The notes under the pieces were generated by a model. It searched no databases. It was not told the DNA's origin and saw nothing but the letters and a program-made list of their open reading frames with translations. A stretch of 64,000 nt of DNA from Volvox africanus (Eukaryota > Chlorophyta > Chlorophyceae > Chlamydomonadales > Volvocaceae): the NCBI GenBank assembly GCA_030268105.1, contig BSDZ01000080.1:248001-312000 (forward strand), written 5' to 3'. Made by a program: the position numbers and the translations under genes. This document shows positions 15,975 to 28,597 of the stretch, one piece after another. Within the stretch, counting starts at the first letter, position 1. Every line of letters starts with the position of its first letter.

Positions 15975-18819
15975 CTATTGCGGCTTGGGCGGCCGTGAGG
16001 CCTTCTCTTCAATGCCCGATTGTGTGAAGCGGTTCCGGAGCACCCGGAGCACCTCCTCTATCTCCACTCCCTGAAGAAAATGCGTCAGGAAAACGCAGTG
16101 AAAGGACGAACCCAACCAACACAACAGGATGAGCGCAGGCTTCAGAAACGATCTACAGCTAATGAACTGTAAACAAGTGACCGTGCATCCCGAAACCACA
16201 GTGACAGATGGTGTGCGCTGGTGCAAATGACGTGTCGCATATATCGGCAGGGAGAGCTTCCCCGGTCCAGATATCGTTGCCGATGCTTCCTTCAGGCAGA
16301 AGGGGGCCTGGACTGTATTTGCGCAATGAAACAAAACATAGAACCGCATAGCCGGAGAAATAGGTGGGTTTGGGTCGTATGAAGAATGGCGGACCCGGTC
16401 GGAAGACCCGCAAGGCTGCAACATGCCGTCTTCCGAATCTCCCTGCCCTACAGCAATACCAGATCTCCTGTACTCGCCTTTCCCTACTCCTCCGTCCAAT
16501 AAGCGCCAGAGGTGCCTTAATAACGAAAACGCGGCCCGGCAATACACCTAGCGTAACGAGGATCAGCACTCTTGAGGACCTTGGTGCGCTTCAGACAAAT
16601 ACTCAAAATGCAAAGACATACCCGATCGCCACTGGATGAAAAAGACGGGTAGGTGACTGCTACTTCATACAATTTCCAGTTAACCACCGCTAAATTTCTT
16701 AGACCTCACCACGCGGTCGCGGTCGGCTCTTCATGAGTCGCGGCTCGCGCATTAACCCACATACTTGTGGCCGCTGACCCTGACCCTCACCTGCAAGTTG
16801 AGCAGCACCATGGAGTGGTACAGCAGGTCCGCCATCTCACTCGCCGCCCGCTCCCGCCCCTCGTTCGCTTCCAGGGTCTGACACAGCTCCCCGGCCTCCT
16901 CCCGGATCTGCGCACCCAGCAAACGAACAAGCGTTGGGACCTGGCTTACTCGTTTTTCGAGGGAGTCTACCCGCCAGGTGGGAGTCCAATCGAGATAGTT
17001 AGCCAAGTTGATGAAGTCCGATGGAAACGTTGTTGTTTCCCGTACGACGCCCAAAGCCCGATTGTGTAGTTACCAAGAATGCAGCCAGCTGGAAAAGAGA
17101 TCCCCAAAATATGGACAAATGATGAATGATTTAAAAATGAGCTAACAAAAAAGATCACGCCAGCCGGTGCCCCTCCCACTCACAGCAAAAATCCTTTCTG
17201 CTCCTTAATTGCAAGTGGATCAGGAAACAACCTCGTCCTTTCCCCAAAATGGAGGAGTACCGGTTATGGATAGGTGCGATGTCGTAGTTAGGGCATGTGG
17301 TGCCCACGTACCTTCTTGCACAGCAGCTCCGGGTTACCGAGAAGCCGAGCCGTCCAGGAGGGCTTGCTGCCGTCTGCGGCACGGCGGGGAGACAGCCAAG
17401 ACATGGGGAGAGGCGTAAAATGAGTACCCCAACCAAACGGATGTGAGAATTCGAAACCCAGCTCGGTCATTCCTTTCCCGCTCCCTCCTGACCCATCTCC
17501 GGCTCGTGTGCCGAGGCCCATTGCCTCCCCTCCCTCTCCTCAAACACATTCGTCCCCCTTCGCGCACCAGAGGGCTGCTGCAGCGCCTCTCGCCGCTGCG
17601 CAATGGTCCGCTCAAGCGCCTGCAGAGTGGTGCGAGGCACATGGTCCCGATTGTTATGGGCGCCCTCATGCAATACGACAGAAGAATCCGTTTGACCCTG
17701 TGCTCCGCCTGCAACGAGCTGCACTTCCCTGAACCAACAGGTCCTGCAGGGTATAAGCCACAGGCCGGGGGCAACAAACAAAACACGGGGAATGGTGTGG
17801 TTGGGTACAAGAAATCGGCGACAGGAGTTCATGGAAAGTGGCGGGGGATAAGGAGGAGACGGACAAGAGGCGGTGCGAGGATGGAGGCGGGGCAAGGAAC
17901 TGGCAGGACAGGGAGGGGGAAGGCCGGAGAAGGAGAAGGCCAGGGAAAGTAGCCGGTAATGGAAGGCGAGGGGTTTGGGGGGCTATCTGTGGCAGGTGAG
18001 GTGTGTACGAGTGGGGTATGGAGAGCGGTTGATTGTATGTGCTTGGAGAGAGCTGCTGTCTCTGCATTCACGAAGTGTGGCCATCCAGGACTCCCTACAT
18101 ACCTAGCGCCCGTGTGGCAGGCTGGCCCGATGGGATCAGACAGATAGATGATAGAGTCCCGGTCACAGTCCGTGAAAATATTTTGAACCTTGATGAAGTG
18201 GCCACTGGTCTCGCCCTTGCACCAGCGACCACCCCGGGATCGGCTGTAGAAAGTTGCCAAGCTGTGCGTGGCGATAGATGGACAGATTGAGAATTTCAAA
18301 AACAACGGAATCTGAACACACAGAATGGGAGGTAACAAGTTGGAACCCGAGATATCAGCCGGACAGCAGGCATGAAACCCACGCTGACCGGTTTTTTTGG
18401 GGAATCAAGTGAACATGCTTACCCTGTTTGAATTGTTTCATTGATGGCTGCCCTGTCTGCGAAAGCTTGCATAAGCACCTCGCCTGTGTCGATATGCTTA
18501 AAGGCGCGGCGGCGGATATTCATTTAGTAAGAGTGACCAAGCTTTAGCCATATTCATCACCATTACATACCTGGACAATAACTGCTACAAGATTGTTCTT
18601 ATCCCACTTAAGGCTTTCCAAAAAAGTCGTCATCCCGGGGACATCATGCTCGGGCTTGACGGCCTTCTCCCCAGCCGCAGTAAGTGAAGCAGATGCATTT
18701 ATCCTTACTCGTCGCACTTGCTGTTTGCTACTAAACCGGCGTACAAACGCACATGGACGCGGCCGAAATGTACCAAATAGATTGCAGTGCACTGCGTATT
18801 GAACTCTACTGGTCTGCAT
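15975..18819 (-). CDS. HISN2: histidine biosynthesis bifunctional HisIE
   Basis: The enzyme joins phosphoribosyl-ATP pyrophosphohydrolase (HisE) and phosphoribosyl-AMP cyclohydrolase (HisI), steps 2 and 3 of histidine synthesis, a plastid pathway in plants and algae. Seven exons join in phase: 18819-18571, 18496-18423, 18261-18103, 17743-17568, 17373-17312, 16907-16791 and 16070-15975, giving 310 aa. An Arg/Ser-rich N-terminus of about 60 residues looks like a plastid transit peptide. HisI motifs: FLESLKWDK, DTGEVLMQAFADR, ATFYSRSRGGRWCKGETSG, DCDRDSIIYL, ACHTGA. HisE motifs: TTLQALERTIAQR, KPSWTARLL, REEAGELCQTLEA, SEMADLLYHSMVLL, and RFTQSGIEEKASR near the C-terminus. All expected metal-binding Cys and Asp residues of HisI are present. 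A TGTAA poly(A) signal follows the stop by 24 nt. The length fits plant HISN2. Confidence 0.95.
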
Positions 18820-20578
18820 GATTTTAATGGAAGCAGATGAGCTATCTCGTTCAGGATTGGAAAAGCTGTATCAGGGAGCCTCAGGGAACAGCCAATCCTG
18901 CGCAATCTGCATGTTCCCCTAACCGAATTAACTGAATGGGCGAATACTAGCCAGTAGCAATGCCAACATGCCGTGCAAGTGCCCTTGCTCTCAAGCACGT
19001 GTGGCCTCGTTGAAATTGACCAACTAATGCCCCACCCCCCATGGTGCCTTGCGCACTACTTTATGTTTTGCAATTGGATTACTGTAATTTTCATGCCTAG
19101 TGACGTCCGGTCCTGTCCATTCATACACGGAAGACAAGCAAGATCCTATTTGGTTGTACATGGCATTACAATCGAGCAAAACGCGTGTCGCATAATATAT
19201 GCCTCTCACGGCAATCATGTAGATGCTGTAGTGAGCGCAGTGCAACGTACATCCGTAGTACACACACCGTCCGCTACCCATTGCCGCCACACGCATCACA
19301 AGCCCCTCACATACTCCTGGCGAAAAATAATGTCGATTTCCTGAGGCGTATCACCTGCAGGCGGAAGCGCCGTCATCACGGTGAACGTAAGTGTCTAGTA
19401 ACTAATTGACCTGCACATGCCATGCCATGGACGTACATCAATCGTTGTATGCGAGTAGTGAACTCGTTCAAAGTTGTCATGCGATTGGATCCTAGTTAAC
19501 CCAAGGGCATCTATTTCAATTGATTCAATGGTCTCGTGATTCTCTGGAAGCAAGGGAAGTTGCATGCAAATCCATTAACTCGTACCCCGTACAATATCCT
19601 TACTGTACGAAATATTTTTCGGCGAACTCACTTGCAAGCGACACTTCTTGGTAACATGCTGTACCGCATAGAATTAGAGAGCTGCCACACCATCATCATA
19701 GCGATAGCTCATTGTTGAAAGATATATGACGGATGAGACTAAAGCTTATCTTGCTTTCAGATGACAGTTCTTGCAGTAGACACGATATGAGTGTGCATTA
19801 AGGAAAATCGATGTGAAATTTGCGCTCCTGGATTAGGTTCAAGCGTGCTGCCAAGCACCAGGGAAGCGCGCGAAGACTCATTACGAAGACTTCATCGCAG
19901 TTGTTCTGCACGTGGGCTTCTTTCTCTCTCGATGGTTGATCAACTGCAAAGGATTCAGACGCATGGGTCAAGGAGTGAGTATTCGCACACGTAACCGAAA
20001 TGCGCAGCACTCGCAGCATGAATGAACGAAGCAAAACTGTATAATGACTTATCTGTTAGATCGGTTAATATGAATATTTATTTTTCCGAACTACGTGAAA
20101 TTAGTGGTGACTTAAGGGCCTACCAAGGTGTGACTGGCCTTGAAGTTCTGCACTTGGAACCTTCCCCGATACAGGCCAGGGAGCGCGTCTTCTAGCTGCA
20201 TTAAAGGATAAAAACTTAAGTGGAAGACCGCCTGGTAAGTGGTAGTGTTTCAGCCGGGTAGCCTTATCGAGTATTGAGTATGTATGTGACTTCGGGGGTC
20301 CCTGATGTATATGCTCTCCAGAAACTGGCGCAACTACAGCATATCGCAGCGCGGGTCAGACCAATTCGGTCTTGCCTTTCCCGTCTCTGGTACCATCAAG
20401 TCCTGCAGTTCGTCCCATGCCCCTAAGGCGCGATGGCGCTGGGACAAACCGCGATGGTATTACCGTGCATGGTAGGCAAGAAATCGCTTACTATATGCGC
20501 TAGGGCCATCGCATCCGCAGCGTTCACTAACTCTGAACGCCGATACGGATACTAGCAGGCGCTCGGGATCCGTACGAA
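18820..20578. other. intergenic between divergent HISN2 and USP genes
   Basis: The two genes point away from each other, so both promoters should lie here. The DNA is AT-richer than the exons, and no long frame, repeat or motif was recognised. Confidence 0.5.
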
Positions 20579-23500
20579 ATGGAGGAAAACAGCGATGACG
20601 AACAGAATCGCAACCTACGTACACACTTTGGCTCAGGGCCAGGTGTAACAGTTGGCAAGCGGAACGGTATGGGCAACGGCGAAATCAAGAAGCAGGGGCC
20701 ACTTCCTGCGCTGTTTTCTCGGGAGTCAAAGGTAAGGGGTTCGGGGGCCTCGGCAAGATACCCGATGGCCCGGGATGTGTAACGATCTGATCGGGACAGT
20801 TTTTATAAAAGAGAAGGGAGGAAGTTGGAAACCGGCCGGCGGCCGGGAAAAGCAACGGTCCTTCTGTCACAGGGCTCAGCGGGCGGGGGATACATCCCAG
20901 AAGTCGGGAAGGCGGACGGGCTCTTCGGGTGACCGTGAACGGCACAATGGAGAGGGCTGGGAGGAAAGCATCAAACAAGTGGCACGCTCTTACCTTTCAG
21001 GCGAGCTTCATCCCTGGGGAGGCTTTTCCCGCTGGCGCCTGGTCCCCAGCATCTAAGCAGACCTTAGTCCCGCTATTTAATGTCCATTTACACTTTTTCA
21101 ACTTGGCAATGGAGGCCACATGTATCAAATTACGGTTAGAGATCGATAAAGAGCTGCGCAGCATCTGTTTGGCTTCGAACTTAAACTCCTCAAGGCACCA
21201 ACACCCATCTGGGGCCGCCGCAGACTCCGCATTAAGTGTCAAGAGTCGTATCCGAACATCGTTCCGTTTTCCCGCAGAGGCTGCAAACTGCTCGGCTGGT
21301 CCCGGCGGGGATGATCAATTTGGGAAATACCTGCTACCTCAACGCGGTGGTTCAGGTGCGGACGGGAGTGGGACGCTGCGGATGAAAAGTCCAGGGTGGG
21401 GTATCTGGACATTCGGCACACAAGAGAGAGATTTGGCTCATGTTCGACCCAAATCAACCAGGCAGCCAGCGGCGTGCATGGAGGCGGAGACATATAGGAT
21501 CTCGTGTGATCTCGTGACCCAAATGACCCGTCTACCTAGTCTCTAGATTCCGTATTTGTGTCGCTGAGATTCCCACTTTGCCCATGCTTCTCGTTTGGGC
21601 CCTGCACGACTTCTAAATGGGCTGGCTGGTTTATCCTCATTGTCCCTGGCTTAAACGCACGCTTCGGTTCTGGCATGACGGCGGTAGTGATGATGATGGC
21701 AGGTTGTTGCGGAGCGTGCGGCCACTCCCGCCCTGCATCCAAAGCGGCGTCCACATCACCTCGCTTGGTTCGGACCCGCCTTCCATATCAAGATCATTTG
21801 CCCCCTGTTGCCACCATATGCCATGCAGGTCCTCTTAAACATGGTCAGCTTCACGGCAGATCTGCGGAATGCCTCCCTGGAGCGCCTGGCGCAATATTTG
21901 CCAGCTACGGGCGTATGGGCGGCGCTCCGAACCACTGCGGATAAGCTGAAGGCGGCCAGGCTTGCGTGAGTTCTTGAGTACGCCCGAGGGGTACTTGCCA
22001 CCTCGTATCGCTTTGTTATACCCGCATCGATGTCTTCTCCTGATGCCCAAGTAAAATGCTTGGTGTCTTAGGTTATGCTTGACCGTGAAGCTATTTCGTC
22101 TATTGCGCGCTTCACCCGGTGCTTAGGCGGCCATCCCTGGAAAATTTAAAGCCGGCCGTGGAACCCACGGAGCTGCGAGCTGCCATGGGGCGACGCAGCC
22201 TGCGCTGGCTCAGCTTTGCGCAACAGGACGCACACGAGTTTCTTGTGGAGCTCCTGGAACAGCTGGAGAGCGAGGTGCTGACTGCCGAGGTGGGAAAGGG
22301 CGCGGTGTGTACAGAGTGGAGGGGGACCTGCATGGGATGAGAACGGAGGATCAATGAAGTGGGTGAGCTTTGGGCTCAGGTGTCCTCTGGGCTCCCATGC
22401 AGACCCCGAACCGTTGTCGTCGCCTTTTCAGGTTGCTGTGCCTGACAGTGATTTGCTTGGGGAAAGGGGGCCGAGGAAACATATCCATTGCACTGTGCAG
22501 CGTCAAAGCTTGTGCTCCGTTCCGCTATCATGTGTCTTGGTTTGGGCGAACGTTTGTTTGCATTTACACCCTTGTGCTCCCCCCATGCCAAGCGGAAAAT
22601 TCGTTGTGTATGCCACTTACTTCAGGCCGCTTCCTCGTGTCGTACGCGCATGCCGCTGTCAAAGACGTGCTGCCCCACGGCGCGAAACCTGAGCGGCAGC
22701 CTGGTGCACACGTGGACCTGCTCCGAATGCGGACACCGCACCAGGGCGAAGGAGCCGTTCAGCTGTCTGAGTCTGCAGATGCCAACGCAGGGCACTGTGG
22801 ACCTTCAGGTGAAGGCTCCATTTTTCGTTGCGCGCGGATAGGTGGTGATGATGGTTGTGGTGATGGTCGGGGGAGTGGGGGTAAGACGAATAAACGAGGC
22901 ATGATACCCCGGTAGATGCTGCTGTAGAGCATGATCAACCGCGATGGTGTAGGACGACGTCTAGCGCCGTCCAAGGTAGAGAAGGTGAAAAGTTTGAAAC
23001 GTGAACTAGGTAGTCGACAAGGGCGGATGTAAAGCAATTGAATGGGGGGTGTTACTGAGGGGCAGTTCCTCGGGTTAAAGGAGTTGAATTGGAGAGTTGT
23101 ATGTGGAACGGAATATGCCGGTGGGGTGAGGCAAGGGCTGAAATTTTACATGATGAGAGCTGGGTGATTGAAGCTAAACTGCAATAGGCAGTGCAAAGTG
23201 CAATTTATCGGTAGCCGAGCTGGTGTCGGCGGTACTGGGTGTGCTAAATGGACACGGTATGTCCCCAGAGGGAATAGCTATAGTAGTTGATTTCTGCAAC
23301 AAAAAATATTGATCACTGAAGCAAGCTGAGGAGGGGAGCGGTGGTGCTGGTGGCGGTGCTGGTGGGAGGTACGTGGTGGCGGTCATAAAAGGCGGCTGGT
23401 GTCCCCTTGGGTATTTTTAGCGGGGGATGAGGCGTGGGTTCAGGTAAGCGTAACCGTTGAGTAGGCGAACTTGAAGGGGCGTAAAGGTTCACGTCAGTCA

Positions 23501-26500
23501 TTGCGGTTGTCGAATTGAAGAATGAGCCACATGAGCGTATCTTGATATCGTCTTCCCCGTAGTGCCCTCAGATTGTCTCTTGAGCCCCTCGTTATTCTTC
23601 TCTAGTTTTGCATGCCTGCTAACAGTTTTCTGGCCCCCATCCCCTACAAACCGGTGCATAACTCTGGATCATCGACAACTGTGCCCAACCCAATGGCCAC
23701 ATGTGGTCTCAGGACCTGTTCTTCGACTACCTGAAGGTGGGCCCCGGTTGAGGTACCGTTTAGGAGATCATGTGTGGGGCAGCAGCATTTGAACCTGATG
23801 TAGTGATGCTGCCGCCTGCGAGGACCTCCTGTTGGAATTGGAAAGCCAACCAGCTATGTTTCTATGTTGCTGAAATCTCAGTGACACCTCAGCGGTCTTC
23901 GATTGCCGCCGGGATTTGAAATTGCAATCCACGGCTTTTTTTGCCAGTGCGTGTGCCGTATCTCTAGCCATGAGTTTCGCATGTGCCGCAGCGAAAGGCC
24001 TGGTCATTCGGTGATGCCATGATAAGATGAAGAACGCTTCACGCTGGATGCGCCCCCATTGACGTTGTATCCGCAGGACGAGACGATTGACAAGAATTGT
24101 GACGGTTGCTCGCCCTCAGCGCCGGTTCCCCATACCGCACAACACCACTTCTGGCGCTTGCCGCGCGTGTTGGTTGTGCACATCAAGCGCTTCATGCCAT
24201 TGCCTCAGCTGCAGCAGGCCTTGCCGGGGCAAGAGACGTTGGGCGGGGATGCGGCTGGGGCCGCAGTGCCAGTGGAGGTGCATGCGGAGGGCAGGAAAGA
24301 AAGCGCAGCACAGATGAACAGCGCGGTCAGCGAGCTGAGGACTCCTCCTCGTGAAGACAGCAGCGTTGCAAAGGAATCTGCGGCAGCATCTGCGTCCATA
24401 GCGCCGCAGCCTGCTGGAGTACCGGCTGCAGTAGGAGGGTCCCATGAATCGTCGCCACCTGCGCCCTACGTGTACGAAAAGGTAGTGTTTGATTTCCTCA
24501 AAAGGAAACTAATTAGATTTTAACTGTTCGTTCACTGTTCATTGTTGGTTGAGTGTTACGGACTTGATGCCATCTCTGTTGAGGTTCAAATAGTTGATAT
24601 GTCTTGTGATCTCCGGGATATCAACTTCCTCGTGGAAGTATGCAAATGTGGTGAACCGCCATTCACACCCTGCCACACGTTTTCTTCACCCGCTACCCTA
24701 GGACAGGAAGGCACAAAGATACACATACACATGTTTTCTTCACTGCTTTCTTCACTGCCACACGTTTTCTTCACCCGCTACCCTAGGACAGGAAGGCACA
24801 AAGATACACATACACATGTTTTCTTCACTGCTTTCTTCACTGCCACACGTTTTCTTCACCCGCTACCCTAGGACAGGAAGGCACAAAGATACACATACAC
24901 ATGTTTTCTTCACTGCTTTCTTCACTGCCACACGTTTTCTTCACCCGCTACCCTAGGACAGGAAGGCACAAAGATACACATACACATGTTTTCTTCACTG
25001 CTTTCTTCACTGCCACACGTTTTCTTCACCCGCTACCCTAGGACAGGAAGGCACAAAGATACACATACACATGGCAGATACACAGGCTGAGGTCCGCGCT
25101 TTCCAAGGTTCACAAAATGCCCGGTATTTCCCTGCACAGTTGCACACGGTCGTGAAGGTGACGCCGGGGCTGGACCTTGCTTGCTACTGCGACGCCACGG
25201 CGCGCGCACACGTGCACTTGCTTGAAGGTCTATCTTTTGAAGAAAGTAAGTGATGTCGCACGTGGACTGGGAGTTGGTTGGGTGTGTCACATTATTACGT
25301 GCCGTACGAAATTACATATGCGGTGCACTATTCAAGTTCTTCGACACGAGACACCTGATACAGTGTGAGGGGTGCTGTGGTACTGTGTCAGTGCTTGGGT
25401 GGCATTTCCGCACATGTTCATGCGCGAAGTTCATGCCACAAGGGGTATCCTAATGGAAGCATCTAATCACTGGCAGGAAAGGCTGTGTTCTCCCGTAAGC
25501 CCGTTTTGTCGATGCGGTGATTACCCCAGCAACCTGTCCCATGCGCGCGCTGTCCCGTGGCACCGGTTTCCGTTTGTGTGAGCGTCCAGTTAATCCCGGA
25601 GCCGGGGCCAACGACTGCGCAGCGGCGAATGGCGCCCAGGACGCACCACTCGGGCCCGGGACGGCGATGGCGGGCGATGGCGCGGCCACCACTGCAGCCG
25701 CAGCAGCAGCCCTGGCGCCGGGAGGTACGACCGGAGCCACGCTGGATACGGCAGGTGGCGGGTCGACCTGCCCCAGCCCCTCCTTCATGCAGCCCAACAC
25801 GTCTGCGCTGCAGGAGCGAACGGTGCAGCAGCAGGACTCGGTGCCGCTACACAGAGAGCACGTGCGGCGCTGTATGCTAGGTGGCGGCTCCAAGGCAATG
25901 ACCCCAGGGGGCGCCAAGCTGCCAGTGCCGGACAGCGAATGCGGGACGAGCGCCATCACCACAGGTGCCCAAGCGAACGGTGTTGATGGTGCACCTACCC
26001 CATACGGCGGCTGTACCAGCGGTATCATTAACCCGCCGGGTTCGGGCCGAAGAAACGAAGGGCTGGAGAAGGGACGCACACCGTTGGGGAGCAGAGGAGG
26101 ATTTGGCCCTCTTCGAGATGGATCCAACGTAGTGGGTCCCTGTGGGGCACTTACGGGGAATCCCGGCGTTGGTGTTAGCAGTACCCCGCAGGCCTTAATA
26201 CGGCGGGAAGAAAAAGTCCTGGTGTCCGGGGCCAGCCCCATGGACGCTTCTATTGGCTGCGGATTGAGTAGTCACACGTGCAACGATCGATCGATGGGTT
26301 CGACTCTCATACCGCCGGACAGCACAGGCCGCAAGACTGCAGGCGACGCCGACAAAGGCGAAGGAGCAGCAGCTGCTGTCGCTGCTGCATCCGCAGACCG
26401 TAAGGCGCCACGGCCATTAGCTGCCAATGCATTCTTTGGAAAGGTGCTGGGGACGGTGGAGGCCTGCAACGGCGGCGGCGGCGGCGGCAGCCATCAGCCC

Positions 26501-28566
26501 AGCAAAGACGACCTGCTTCGGCCGCCGAAACGTTTGTGTGTGCAGGACACGGCAGAAGAGGAGGTCCCCGAGAGGTGAGCTACCGTTAGGCTCGGTGTTT
26601 ATCGCTTCTGGAGAGGGACCGCGCCTCCATGGGTTATGCACACTTGCAGCGAATACGGCGATATAGGTGTCACTCCCGCTCACCTTTCGTTGTATTGGTC
26701 AGGTGAGTCGGTGTAAGCAAGTAGATCTGCCCATCCGATCCGAACCATTGACTTACTTCAGTTAAGTGAATTCGGCTTTTCTTTCACTATCGTGGCCTTC
26801 GAGCTAAATCGTTTGTGCCTTGGCAGGCGAACTACAGAGCCGCCCCCACCAGTGCCTACACCCTTGACGGAGCGTCAGTTAGAGGAGATGACGGAGGACG
26901 AGCAGCTCGAATTGGCGCTTCAGATGAGCTTGGCAGAAGAAGGTGGCGATATCTGCGGTTGGGGCAAAGACAGCGAAGGCGTGGGTGCTTGGCAGAGCTC
27001 TGGGGCTGGGAACAGACCGCCTGCTACTGATCACGTGCACTCCGGGCGAGGTTCAGCTGCTGTGGACCTCACTGTCCCTACGGCTGCTGGTACAGCAGTC
27101 CGTCAAAGCTGCGGGGGGCCTGGTGACCCCAGCAGTGCCGCCACAGGTCGTGTATGTGCCAGCGGGGATAGCGCCGGTGGCGGTGGACGTGCTGATGCAA
27201 GCGGAGGCGGAGGCCACTATGGTGGAACGCATGATCGTTGGCAGAGCTGTGGTAATGGGCAATCCTTCATGGAGCTGCAAGACGAGAGCCAAGGAGGCTA
27301 CAGCATGAGACATCAAGATGAGGCGGGGCAAGGAGGCACTGATGTGGGCAGGTGCGATGGCGGCGGTTAGGGCAGTGTTGCATCTTAACCACTTGGCATG
27401 TCACTGTGTTCGATTGTCGGAATTTCGTTCTGCGTGATTGTTATTCATGGTCAATTAATACCAGGAATTCAGCCTCCTTGTTCATCAGTAGGAACTGGTA
27501 AGTAAGAGCGGGAACCGCTTCACTCTCCGGTTGCGGTCATGACTTCTCTCCGTTTGAGTCCGTTTGTTGGCGCTCCCTCGATAACCTCCGTAGGATGACT
27601 AGCTCTGGCCCTGCACTCTCTGGGGCAAGAGGCGGCAAGGACGACGGAGCTGAGAGCGACTGCTCAGCGGGTCAGACCTTGCCGGACTCCTCTGGACGTG
27701 GCATACCACTCATAGCAACACGCTTAGATCGGCGGCGCGCTCGCAAGCGGCGCCAGGCCAAACTCTTCGGGCCGAACGTGCCTGAGGTCGCGGAGTCGCC
27801 GGCCGTGGCGCCATCGCGCCAGAGGCGCCGGGGAAATGGCAGCGGGTACGGGGACGAAGGCCGCTTGCATGGCGGCCTCTCAGTGGCGTACAGCATAGAT
27901 GTTCAGGATGATGGTACCACAGTGTTGTCACCCGTTTCCAAAACCGGAAAGCATCAAGCGATGGTGGGTGGGAGTGGCGATGGCAGCGGCGGTAATGGCG
28001 TTTTCGCTACAGCAGCCGTCGCTGCGGACCAGACTGAAGCAGTACCCGAGGACGATGATGAGGACTTCCAAGCAGCTAAGCGGCTGAGCTTAGCGACCTT
28101 TGCTGAAGAGAAGGGACGGAGGATGCGCAGGAGCTGTGGAGGGGCGGGGACGGGCGTTGCAGCAGCCAGCCGTTCCGCTCATAAGTCCAGGGCAGAAATG
28201 AAGTGGGAGCTCATGATGGCTCTCCCGGAGCCGGAAGATGCCTTGGGATGTAAGGAAGTGGGCGCGGAAGGGAAGGAGGCAGAAGCAGGGTCAGGCTGCT
28301 CTACGCCGAAGCGCGACCGCGGCACCGCCAGGGTGCAAGCGGATGCGCACGTGGAGCCGCCACCGCTACCACCGCGGCGGCGTTCCGCACCGGGAGGCAT
28401 TGCTGGCGGGCGGCCATGCGATGTCACCAGCAGGGATGGCGATGGTGAGCGCGCTGGCGGGATGGACGCGCTGGTCGCCGCAGCCGGTTTGCAAACGTCA
28501 AATCACATGCACGGAGGCACTCCTGTCGCATTAGTCGCTGCTGTCATTGATCGCCTGCCACAATCC

Positions 28567-28597
<31 letters not shown>

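Noticed and set aside
20997..21242. 81-codon minus frame rich in Lys and Leu
   Set aside because: It lies in the first USP intron, opposite to the gene, and has no recognisable motif.
24542..24871. 109-codon plus frame over the 85-bp repeats
   Set aside because: 85 is not a multiple of 3, so the frame drifts between copies; the array lies in an intron.
24671..25074. CRISPR-like direct repeats
   Set aside because: The units are contiguous with no unique spacers, and the DNA is a euka­ryotic intron.
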